A stretch of 39,569 nucleotides of DNA from Oscillospiraceae bacterium. Its GTDB lineage: Bacteria; Bacillota; Clostridia; Oscillospirales; Oscillospiraceae. The position numbers and the translations under genes were made by a program. Where the stretch lies: assembly GCA_902789745.1 (NCBI GenBank), contig CADAPH010000017.1, forward strand, positions 1-39,569, written 5' to 3'. The notes beneath the pieces are model-generated. The model searched no databases. It saw only the letters and a program-made list of their open reading frames with translations, and was not told where the DNA came from. Positions 32,765 through 39,569 of this stretch are shown here, piece after piece; within the stretch, counting starts at the first letter, position 1; every line of letters begins with the position of its first letter.

Positions 32765-32795
32765 GCCGGGAGGGGCAAGCCCCTCCCCTACGATA
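32765..32795. repeat. GC palindromic repeat, copy 2
   Basis: 31 bases identical to the reverse complement of 22559-22589, with the core GGAGGGGCAAGCCCCTCC. Confidence 0.85.
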
Positions 32796-32805
32796 TGATG
32801 AACCT

Positions 32806-34077
32806 TTATTCCTTTTTCTCGTCTTCGCTCACGCGCTTGACGAGAACCTTGTCGACGCGTCTGCCGTCGCTCATCTCGAGGACGGTCACCTTCAGGCCGT
32901 CCTTTTCAAAGCTGTCGCCCACCTGCGGGAAACCGCCGAAGCACTCGATGGTCCAGCCGCCGACGGTGTTGCTCTCGGCCTCGATGCTCTCCTCGGGCAG
33001 ACCCAGCAGCTCCTCCATCTCGAAGAGCATCATCGCGCCGTCCAGCTCATATTCTCCTTCTTTGCGCTCGACGACCTCGGGCTCGACCTCGTCGTTGTCG
33101 TCCCAGATATCGCCGACGATCTGTTCCAGCACGTCCTCCATGGACAAAACGCCCAGCGTTCCGCCGTATTCGTCGGTGACGATGGCGAGGTGCTGCTTGG
33201 CGCGGCGGAGCTGATTCAGTACCGCGGGCAGCTTCATCGTCTTGTAGACATAGCACGGCGGCATCAGCAGGCTCCGGATATCGGCCTTGCCCTCCTCGGC
33301 CACGGCCTTGAGGAAGCGGTTGAGATACAAAACGCCGATGATATTGTCGATGCTGCCCTCATACACGGGCATACGGGAGAAGTTTGCCTTCTCGATCTGC
33401 GCAAGGATCTCTTCCCAGCTATCCTCGATGTCGATGGCAACCACGTCCACGCGGGCAGTCATCACGTCCATCGCGGAGATCTCGGAGAAGTCGATGGCCG
33501 AGCGCACCAGCTCCGACTGATCCTCGTCCAGAACCTTTTCGTCCTCGGCGGTCTCAATGATGGAGTGCAGCTCCTCCACGGCCTCTTCGCCGTTCTCGTC
33601 CTTGTCCTCCTTCATCCAGAAGGTCAGCAGCCAGTTGAGGCCGACCACCACCCAGATCACCGGCGTGAGCAGGACGGTCAGCGCCCGGATGGGATAGGCG
33701 ATGCGCAGAGTGAGGCGGTTTGCGCTCTTTTTCGCGCAGATCTTCGGGATCGTCTCGCCGAAAATGATGATGACCACCGTCAGGATCGCGGTGCCGATCC
33801 AGGTAAGCTTGTCGCTGCCGCTCAGCAGGATCACCAGCACCGACACCAGGGCCGAGGCCCCGATGTTCACCAGGTTGTTGCCGATCAAAATGGCGCTGAG
33901 GGCGTAGTCAAAATTTTCGAGGATTCTTACCGCGACCGCCGCGCGTCTGGAGCCCTCGTCCCGCAGATTCTGCATACGCAGCAGATTGCAGGACGACAGC
34001 GCCATTTCCGAGCCGGAGAAGAAGGCGGAAAGCCAGATCATCAGGAGGATCGCGATCACGATCAGATAAATGCTCAC
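32806..34077 (-). CDS. CNNM/CBS-domain membrane protein (HlyC/CorC family), second of tandem
   Basis: 423 residues. Residues 1-150 are the CNNM transmembrane domain with FFSGSEMALSSCN and FGETIPKICAKKSANRL. A tandem CBS pair follows at about 200-320 (VMTARVDVVAIDI, MPVYEGSIDNIIGVLYLN, IVTDEYGGTLGVLSMEDV). The C-terminal CorC_HlyC domain ends VSEDEKKE. The family exports or handles Mg2+ and other divalent cations. Start overlaps the upstream paralog's stop by four bases. Confidence 0.92.
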   Translation of the reverse strand: MSIYLIVIAILLMIWLSAFFSGSEMALSSCNLLRMQNLRDEGSRRAAVAVRILENFDYALSAILIGNNLVNIGASALVSVLVILLSGSDKLTWIGTAILTVVIIIFGETIPKICAKKSANRLTLRIAYPIRALTVLLTPVIWVVVGLNWLLTFWMKEDKDENGEEAVEELHSIIETAEDEKVLDEDQSELVRSAIDFSEISAMDVMTARVDVVAIDIEDSWEEILAQIEKANFSRMPVYEGSIDNIIGVLYLNRFLKAVAEEGKADIRSLLMPPCYVYKTMKLPAVLNQLRRAKQHLAIVTDEYGGTLGVLSMEDVLEQIVGDIWDDNDEVEPEVVERKEGEYELDGAMMLFEMEELLGLPEESIEAESNTVGGWTIECFGGFPQVGDSFEKDGLKVTVLEMSDGRRVDKVLVKRVSEDEKKE

Positions 34078-35354
34078 GCGTCCTCACCTCCCTTTTCCTC
34101 GGGAAGCAGGGTCACGCGCAGCTTGAGAATGCGGTTGTGCTCCATGCCCGCCACCGTGACCGAAACGCGGTGATAAGTGAAGCTGTCGCCCGGCTGGGGA
34201 ATGGAGGGAAACTGCTCATAGGCCCACTCACCCATGAGGGTGTTGACAAGCTCGTCGTTCCCCTCGGGATCCTCGTAGTCCAGGCGCTCGAACACGTCGC
34301 TGACGGATTCGTCCGCGTCGACCTCGAAAACGCCCTCGGAGATCTCCACAATAGGCTCCTCGACGATATCCTCCTCATCCCAGATCTCGCCCACCAGCTC
34401 TTCCAGAATGTCCTCCACTGTCACGATGCCGAGCGTGCCGCCAAAGTTGTCCGTCACCACCGCCATGTTGTGCTTGTGCTTGGACATGATGGGCAGCAGC
34501 TCGTCGATCTTGGTACTCTGGTGGACAAAGCAGACGTCGTCCAGCAGCGGCCGGATATCCAAAGCCGTCCCCTCGCGGAGCCAGGCTTTGATGTATTTGC
34601 GGATCTGCAGCACACCGATAATGTTGTCGATGCTGCCCTCATAGACGGGCAGGCGGCTGTGGGTGCAGCTTTTAATGCAGTCCAGGATCTGCTCGTGACT
34701 GCTGTGCATGTCCAGCGCCACCAGATCCACGCGGGGGGTGAGGACGTTTTCGACCGTGACGTCGCCGAATTGCAGGGCGGAGGAAATGAGATCCCCCTGC
34801 TCCTCGTTGAGGCTTCCCTCCTCGGTCATGTCCTCAATGATATCGTAAAGCTCGTCCTCGGTGACGGATTTCTCCGCGTCGCCCGGGGTCTTGCTCGCCG
34901 CCCACTGGCCGATTTTCGTCAGCACGGCGGAGACGGGGCGAAACAGCTTCATAAAGAAGACCAGCGGTGACGCCGTCGCGAGGGCCAGCTTGTCGCTGAA
35001 TTTTTTGGCGATGCTCTTGGGCAGCATCTCCCCAAAGAAAAACACCACGCCTGTGGTGGCGAGCGTGCTGACCGACACCGCACTCAATCCCCAGCGCCGC
35101 GTGACCGCGAGCGTGACGAGGGCGGCAACGGACAGGTGCGTGATATTGGTGCCGATTAAAATGGCGCTGATGGCGAGATCGAAGTTATCCAGCACATACA
35201 GGGCTTCCTTCGCCCGCATGTCCCCCCGATCCTCCGCAAGCCGCATGCGCGCACGTGTGGTGGAGGCAAAGGCCGTCTCGGCCACGGCGAAAAAGATCGC
35301 GCAAAACAGCAGCAGCACCGCGCAGATAAGTGGCAATCGACTGCCGTCGTCCAT
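34074..35354 (-). CDS. CNNM/CBS-domain membrane protein (HlyC/CorC family), first of tandem
   Basis: 426 residues with the same domain order as the next gene: membrane domain with FFAVAETAFASTTRARMRLA and FGEMLPKSIAKKFSDKL, CBS pair with LTPRVDLVALDM and PVYEGSIDNIIGVLQIRKYI, then the CorC-type end. Identity to the neighbour looks moderate, with the central PVYEGSIDNIIGVL identical, so the pair arose by an old duplication and may form a heteromer. AAAGGAG lies 13 bases before the start, a long spacing. Confidence 0.92.
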   Translation of the reverse strand: MDDGSRLPLICAVLLLFCAIFFAVAETAFASTTRARMRLAEDRGDMRAKEALYVLDNFDLAISAILIGTNITHLSVAALVTLAVTRRWGLSAVSVSTLATTGVVFFFGEMLPKSIAKKFSDKLALATASPLVFFMKLFRPVSAVLTKIGQWAASKTPGDAEKSVTEDELYDIIEDMTEEGSLNEEQGDLISSALQFGDVTVENVLTPRVDLVALDMHSSHEQILDCIKSCTHSRLPVYEGSIDNIIGVLQIRKYIKAWLREGTALDIRPLLDDVCFVHQSTKIDELLPIMSKHKHNMAVVTDNFGGTLGIVTVEDILEELVGEIWDEEDIVEEPIVEISEGVFEVDADESVSDVFERLDYEDPEGNDELVNTLMGEWAYEQFPSIPQPGDSFTYHRVSVTVAGMEHNRILKLRVTLLPEEKGGEDA

Positions 35355-35401
35355 AAAGGATCAACATCTCCTTTGTTGCAATAGATTCAAAATTAACGTT
35401 T

Positions 35402-35430
35402 ATTATATCACGCCGTTCCGTTTTCGTCAA
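35402..35430 (-). promoter_or_regulatory. Promoter of tandem CNNM genes
   Basis: Minus strand TTGACG (35425-35430), 17 bases, TATAAT (35402-35407). Confidence 0.78.
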
Positions 35431-35466
35431 TTGCTCCTCGCGGGTCTTTTCATCGGCCGCGGCCTG

Positions 35467-35475
35467 TGATATAGT
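35467..35475 (+). promoter_or_regulatory. Extended -10 promoter of the rRNA methyltransferase gene
   Basis: TGATATAGT is a TGn-TATAAT-type extended -10. A weak TTTTCA lies 17 bases upstream. Confidence 0.5.
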
Positions 35476-35506
35476 AGCGGCAACGAAAACAACGGAGGAC
35501 ACAGCC

Positions 35507-36730
35507 ATGAAGCAGACGCGGGAATACCCCATCTTCACCGTCACCAAAAAGGGAACACGCTGGGTCGAGGGTGGGCACCCCTGGATCTATGCGGAGGAAA
35601 TTCTCTCCAAAAGCACGGAGCCCGAAAACGGCGCCCTTGCCGATGCGGTGAGCGAAAGCGGCAAATATCTCGGCACCGGACTGTACAGCCGCGAGAGCAA
35701 GATCGGCCTGCGCCTCGTCTCCCGCAACGCCAACGACCGCTTTGACGCCTCCTTCTGGCGGCGGCGCGTCCAATACGCCTGGGACTACCGCAAAACGGTG
35801 TTGGACACAGCGGATCTGAGCTGCTGCCGCGTGATTTTCGGCGAGGCCGACGGCTTCCCCGGCCTGACGGTGGATCGTTTTTCCGATCTTCTGGTGACGC
35901 AGACCCTCTCCGTCGGGATGGAGCGGCTGAAGGACACGCTCTTCCCGATCCTGGCGGAGGTGCTGCGCGCCGACGGTCAGAAGATCAACGGTATCTTTGA
36001 ACGCAACGACGTCGCGATCCGCGCTCTTGAGGGGATGGCGCAGGACAAGGGCTGGTACCCCCTTCCCGGCGAGACGCCGCCCGCAAGCCCCATCACCGAG
36101 ATCTGTGAAAACGGGATCTTCTACGCCGTCGACGTGGAGAACGGTCAGAAGACCGGCTTCTTCCTCGACCAGAAATACAACCGCCGCGCCGTGGCAAGAC
36201 TCGCAAAGGGCCGCCGTGTGCTGGACTGCTTCACCCACACGGGCTCCTTCGCCCTCAACGCCGCCCTCGGCGGGGCGGAGCATGTGACGGCGGTGGATGT
36301 TTCCGAGAGCGCCGTCGCCATGGCGGAGGCCAACGCAAAGCGCAACGGGCTGGATGACCGCATGGACTTCGTGTGCGCCGACGTCTTTGACCTTTTGCCG
36401 ACGCTCAAAAAGGGCGACTACGACTTCATCATCCTTGATCCCCCGGCCTTCACCAAATCCCGCAAAACCGCCGAGCGGGCCGAGAAGGGCTACAAGGAGA
36501 TCAATCTCCGCGCCCTTAGAGCCCTGCCGAGGGGCGGCTACTTCGCCACCGCCTCCTGCAGCCACTTCATGCCCTCCGCGCAGTTTGAAAGGATGCTGCG
36601 CTCCGCCGCCCTCGACGCCGGGGTGGAGCTTCGCCAGATTGAAGCCCGTCAGCAGGCCCCGGACCACCCGATCCTCTGGAACGTCCCGGAGACGGATTAT
36701 CTCAAATTTTACCTGTTTCAGGTGGTATGA
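35507..36730 (+). CDS. rlmI: RlmI-like 23S rRNA cytosine-C5 methyltransferase
   Basis: 407 residues, GGAGG upstream. The N-terminal PUA domain covers about 1-80 (GGHPWIYAEEI, YLGTGLYS). A central region with QKTGFFLDQKYNRR precedes the Rossmann-fold methyltransferase. This has LDCFTHTGSFALNAALGG for SAM binding, DPPAFTKSRKT, and ASCSHFM bearing the catalytic Cys. The family methylates C1962 of 23S rRNA in E. coli (RlmI); the exact site here is inferred. Confidence 0.92.
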   Translation: MKQTREYPIFTVTKKGTRWVEGGHPWIYAEEILSKSTEPENGALADAVSESGKYLGTGLYSRESKIGLRLVSRNANDRFDASFWRRRVQYAWDYRKTVLDTADLSCCRVIFGEADGFPGLTVDRFSDLLVTQTLSVGMERLKDTLFPILAEVLRADGQKINGIFERNDVAIRALEGMAQDKGWYPLPGETPPASPITEICENGIFYAVDVENGQKTGFFLDQKYNRRAVARLAKGRRVLDCFTHTGSFALNAALGGAEHVTAVDVSESAVAMAEANAKRNGLDDRMDFVCADVFDLLPTLKKGDYDFIILDPPAFTKSRKTAERAEKGYKEINLRALRALPRGGYFATASCSHFMPSAQFERMLRSAALDAGVELRQIEARQQAPDHPILWNVPETDYLKFYLFQVV

Positions 36731-36736
36731 CTGCCC

Positions 36737-36770
36737 TCTCACCTCCCTCTCTGAGGGAGCTGTAGACTGT
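36737..36770. repeat. CTCCCTC/GAGGGAG repeat after rlmI
   Basis: CTCCCTCTCTGAGGGAGCTG (36745-36764) matches the 18424 and 28352 copies. Confidence 0.75.
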
Positions 36771-36799
36771 AGCAAAATAAGCAAATCCCGACATTTACT

Positions 36800-36830
36800 G
36801 TAGGGGAGGGGCTTGCCCCTCCCCTACGGT
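36800..36830. repeat. GC palindromic repeat, copy 3
   Basis: Core GGGGAGGGGCTTGCCCCTCC with extended symmetry GTAGGGG/CCCCTAC. Shares the core with 22559-22589 and 32765-32795. It could act as a hairpin between the convergent rlmI and addA genes. Confidence 0.85.
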
Positions 36831-36887
36831 ATTGAGGGCTCATTTACAGAAAATCTGTATTTTGCTGCGGCCCAATCCGTTTTCTTT

Positions 36888-39569
36888 TTATATCACCCTG
36901 ACCTCTCGCCCCGGCGCGAGGAAGTACAGCACGCCTTCCTTTACCGGCTTTCGGAAAATGCGCCCCAGCGCCTCGGCATAGGCCGCAAGCTGCCCGCGGT
37001 AGAGCTCCGTGCGCGCGGCGATCTCCTCCTCCGTGCGGACGTTGTCGGTCTTGTAGTCGATAATGACAAGCGCCCCGTCCTCCTCCAGGCAGCAGTCCAC
37101 CACGCCCTGCAGCAGGAGCTGTTCGCCCTCCGCGCCGGGATAGATCCTGTCCGCGTCCAGCAGCAGAGAAAAGCGGAATTCCCGCAGGGGCTCCTTCGCC
37201 GCCAGCATCCGCCTCCCGAGTTCGGAACGAAACAGCCGCTCGATAGCGCTGACGTTCACGGCCTCCGCCTCCCTTGCGGAGAGATAGCGCGCGGCTTTCA
37301 GCCGCTGGATCTCACTTTTGATCCCCTCGCGGCTCCCGGCCTTGGAGAAGTCCATATACTGCAAAACCAGGTGCGTCGCCACGCCCCGCTCCGCCGCGGT
37401 GAGGCTCCGCTCTCCCTCGCCGAGGGTCGGCATACGGAAGCTGTACGCGCGCGGTTTCAGCAACTCTTCCGCGTCCCCGTCTTTTTCATAGCGGCCCTTG
37501 AGCTCCGTTGCCGTCACCTTGGACGGCAGCTCCACCGCCGTCCGGTGGGGATAGACATAGCCCAGTCTGCGCCGCAGCTCCGAGAGCGCTCCAGGATCGA
37601 CGGGGGCAGACTCGCGCACCGCTTCCTCCGCGGCGACGATCTCTTCTCCGTCCCGGCAGACACGAATTTTGAAATGCTCTTCCCCGTCTGCGATGCAGGC
37701 GCACAGCAGCCAGGGCAGAAAGCTTGACGCCGACGTCAGCGTCTCCGGCGCGACAGGGGGCTGTGCCATGGCGGCGGCCTTGTCGATCGCCTTCTCCGCA
37801 TCCTTGCAGGAGGCCACGACAAACAGCCGCTCCTTCGCCCGCGTGAGTGCGACGTAGAGAAGCCGCATCTCCTCGCTCAGATCCTCCCGCGCCTGACGCT
37901 TCGCAATGGCGAGGCGGGCAAGCGACGGATAGCGCACCCGGTTTTCCAGATCCACCACCCGCGGCCCAAGCCCCAAAATGGGGTGCACCAGCACCGTGCC
38001 GCGGCTGTCCTGCGTGTTGAAGCGACGAGCCGCGTCGCATAGGAAGACCGCCGGATATTCCAGCCCCTTCGAGCGGTGGATCGACACGATCTGTACCGCC
38101 CTGCCCGTGACGCCGGTGTTGGGCTCCTGCCCCTTCGCGGCGAGCGCCTGCAGCCAGAGCGAAAAACGGTGCAGCCCGCGGTAGCCGGTGCTCTCAAAAC
38201 TCTCCGAGAGCTCCACCAGCGCCATCAGGTTTTCGCGCCGCCGCGCCCCGTCGTCCATGGCGGAGCACAGCGCCAGCAGATCCAGCTCCTCGATCACGCG
38301 CCATACCGTCTCCGCCGCGCTCAGATCCGCCGCCTCCGCCCGCAGGGATGCGAGTCGCGCGAGAAAGGCGCGGCATTTTTCGTCGCTCTCCCCGGCTTTT
38401 TCCAATGCGGTATAATAGTCCGCGTTCTTATCGGCGGCGCGGATATACGAAAGCTCATCCGGCGTAAAGCCGAAGGCTGCCGAGCGCAGCACCGCGATCA
38501 GCGGGATGTCCTTGTGAGGGTTGTCCATCACCGAGAGCATCGCCAGCATCAGTGAGATCTCCGGCGCGGTGAAGAAGCCGCTGCCCTGGGCGCTGCCAAC
38601 CGGGACGCCCGCATCCAGCAGGGCCTGACGGTAGACGCCGCCCGTCCGGTTCGGGGAACGCAGCAGGATCGCCACGTCGCCGTAATCCATCGGGCGCGTC
38701 CCTTTTCCGTCCGTAACCAAAGCGCCGGACTGAACCAGCGCTTTGATCTGCCTTGCCGCAAATGCGGCCTCCAGCGCGGTCTTGTCGGGGCTTTCTTCCC
38801 CCTCGCCCGCGGGCAGCTCATACAGCAGCAGCTCCGGCTTCGGGACTGCCCCCTCGTAATATGTCGCTCCATGGACGAGCATGGCGTCCTCGTTGTAATC
38901 CACATCGCCCAGCGTCTCTGACATGCAGCAGGAGAAGACGGCGTTCGCCGCGTCCAGCACCTCCCGCCGGGATCGGAAATTTTCCCGCAGCAGGATGCGC
39001 GCCGCGCCGGAAGCCACTTCCGCGTAAGCCTTGTACTTTGCGTTGAAGATGGCGGGGTCGGCCAGGCGGAAGCGGTAGATGGACTGCTTCACGTCACCCA
39101 CCAGAAACAGGCGCTTTCCCCCGTCGGACACAGCGGTGAAGATCGCGTCCTGCACGAGGCTCACATCCTGGTATTCGTCCACCATCACCTCGGTATAGCG
39201 CCGGGACAGCCGCCGCGCAAGCTCCGTGGGCGCTCCGTCCTTTTCGATCAGCAGCTCCGCCGCCCGGTGCTCCAGATCGGCGTAATCTGCCAGCCCCCGG
39301 CTCTGCTTGTCACGGGCGTAGGCTCTATCGAAAGCAAGCGTCAGACGCAGCAGCTCCCGCATTGCGGGGGCGGTGCTGCGCATATCCTCCAGCAGCGCCG
39401 CCGACGGCAGGGCAAAAACCTTCGCCATGTCCTTGAAGCAGTCGAGGCAGGCCGTGCGCCGTTTTTTCAGATATTCGGAAAGCTCCTTGTCCGGGGATTT
39501 CATCAGCGACGGCAGCCGCGGCACATTCAGCGGCAGCTTTTCCCGCGTTCGATCCCAGCCCAGCGCCAG
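36888..39569 (-). CDS. addA: ATP-dependent helicase/nuclease subunit AddA, 5' end outside window
   Basis: The frame is open to the right edge, so the N-terminal part with Walker A is off the window; an internal GTG at 39524 is not the true start. The visible 893 codons show EVMVDEYQDVS (motif II), LVGDVKQSIYRFRLADP (III), ENFRSR (IV), VQIVSIHRSKGLEYPAV (V) and LLYVALTRAKERL (VI) of UvrD-type helicases. The RecB-like nuclease end has GVVDCC and IIDYKTDN. AddAB processes double-strand breaks for recombination in Firmicutes, in place of RecBCD. The partner addB should lie just outside the right edge, upstream. Confidence 0.95.
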   Translation of the reverse strand: MALGWDRTREKLPLNVPRLPSLMKSPDKELSEYLKKRRTACLDCFKDMAKVFALPSAALLEDMRSTAPAMRELLRLTLAFDRAYARDKQSRGLADYADLEHRAAELLIEKDGAPTELARRLSRRYTEVMVDEYQDVSLVQDAIFTAVSDGGKRLFLVGDVKQSIYRFRLADPAIFNAKYKAYAEVASGAARILLRENFRSRREVLDAANAVFSCCMSETLGDVDYNEDAMLVHGATYYEGAVPKPELLLYELPAGEGEESPDKTALEAAFAARQIKALVQSGALVTDGKGTRPMDYGDVAILLRSPNRTGGVYRQALLDAGVPVGSAQGSGFFTAPEISLMLAMLSVMDNPHKDIPLIAVLRSAAFGFTPDELSYIRAADKNADYYTALEKAGESDEKCRAFLARLASLRAEAADLSAAETVWRVIEELDLLALCSAMDDGARRRENLMALVELSESFESTGYRGLHRFSLWLQALAAKGQEPNTGVTGRAVQIVSIHRSKGLEYPAVFLCDAARRFNTQDSRGTVLVHPILGLGPRVVDLENRVRYPSLARLAIAKRQAREDLSEEMRLLYVALTRAKERLFVVASCKDAEKAIDKAAAMAQPPVAPETLTSASSFLPWLLCACIADGEEHFKIRVCRDGEEIVAAEEAVRESAPVDPGALSELRRRLGYVYPHRTAVELPSKVTATELKGRYEKDGDAEELLKPRAYSFRMPTLGEGERSLTAAERGVATHLVLQYMDFSKAGSREGIKSEIQRLKAARYLSAREAEAVNVSAIERLFRSELGRRMLAAKEPLREFRFSLLLDADRIYPGAEGEQLLLQGVVDCCLEEDGALVIIDYKTDNVRTEEEIAARTELYRGQLAAYAEALGRIFRKPVKEGVLYFLAPGREVRVI

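Overview
The window looks like chromosome of a GC-rich low-branching Firmicute, most likely a gut Clostridia/Oscillospirales species. The reasons are the ylxM-ffh-rpsP-khpA gene order, an AddA-type helicase-nuclease, strong GGAGG ribosome binding sites, consensus sigma-A promoters, clostridial phage gene families, and small interspersed repeats of the CTCCCTC/GAGGGAG type that I recall from this group. The assignment is inferred from content only.

Layout. 1-3975 (minus): N-terminal 1325 residues of a cyclic beta-glucan synthase-like enzyme, running off the left edge. 4066-6386 (plus): ylxM, ffh, rpsP, khpA; ffh is broken by a deletion/frameshift that removes its DTAGR motif. 6504-9178: a lipoprotein (minus), an alpha/beta hydrolase and a YugP-like zinc metallopeptidase (plus). 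9177-25191 (minus): a continuous block of about 16 kb of phage genes. In transcription order these are two small genes, small and large terminase, portal, a Prp-like cysteine protease, a hypothetical virion protein, scaffold, N4-gp56-type capsid, a small gene, connector-like protein, a 583-aa tail protein, collagen-like fibre and baseplate-type proteins, small membrane proteins, GH25 endolysin, an XhlA-like protein and holin. 25303-26152 (plus): XRE-like regulator and ImmA/IrrE-type peptidase behind a strong promoter with a palindromic operator. 26159-28350 (plus): thrC-thrH. 28373-31266 (minus): mnmA and mnmG for tRNA U34 modification. 31389-32595 (plus): a wall-associated protein that has lost its N-terminus. 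32806-35354 (minus): two tandem CNNM/CBS membrane proteins. 35507-36730 (plus): RlmI-like rRNA methyltransferase. 36888-39569 (minus): AddA, running off the right edge.

The most interesting region is the phage block. It has a complete packaging, head, tail and lysis set, and every large frame is open. I see no integrase, replication genes, recombinase, tape-measure gene or attachment sites, and it sits tightly between chromosomal genes. The absence of a tape measure suggests a short-tailed (podovirus-like) particle. The head module encodes its own Prp-type protease, and the capsid begins with an NLQHFA motif that matches the known Prp cleavage site, so particle maturation may depend on this enzyme. 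Host-type repeats have inserted between structural genes and over the start of the holin gene without breaking other genes. This fits a domesticated particle (gene-transfer-agent-like) or an old but intact satellite/prophage remnant. Neither is proven here.

Many long frames opposite the real genes are GC-rich shadows and have been left out.
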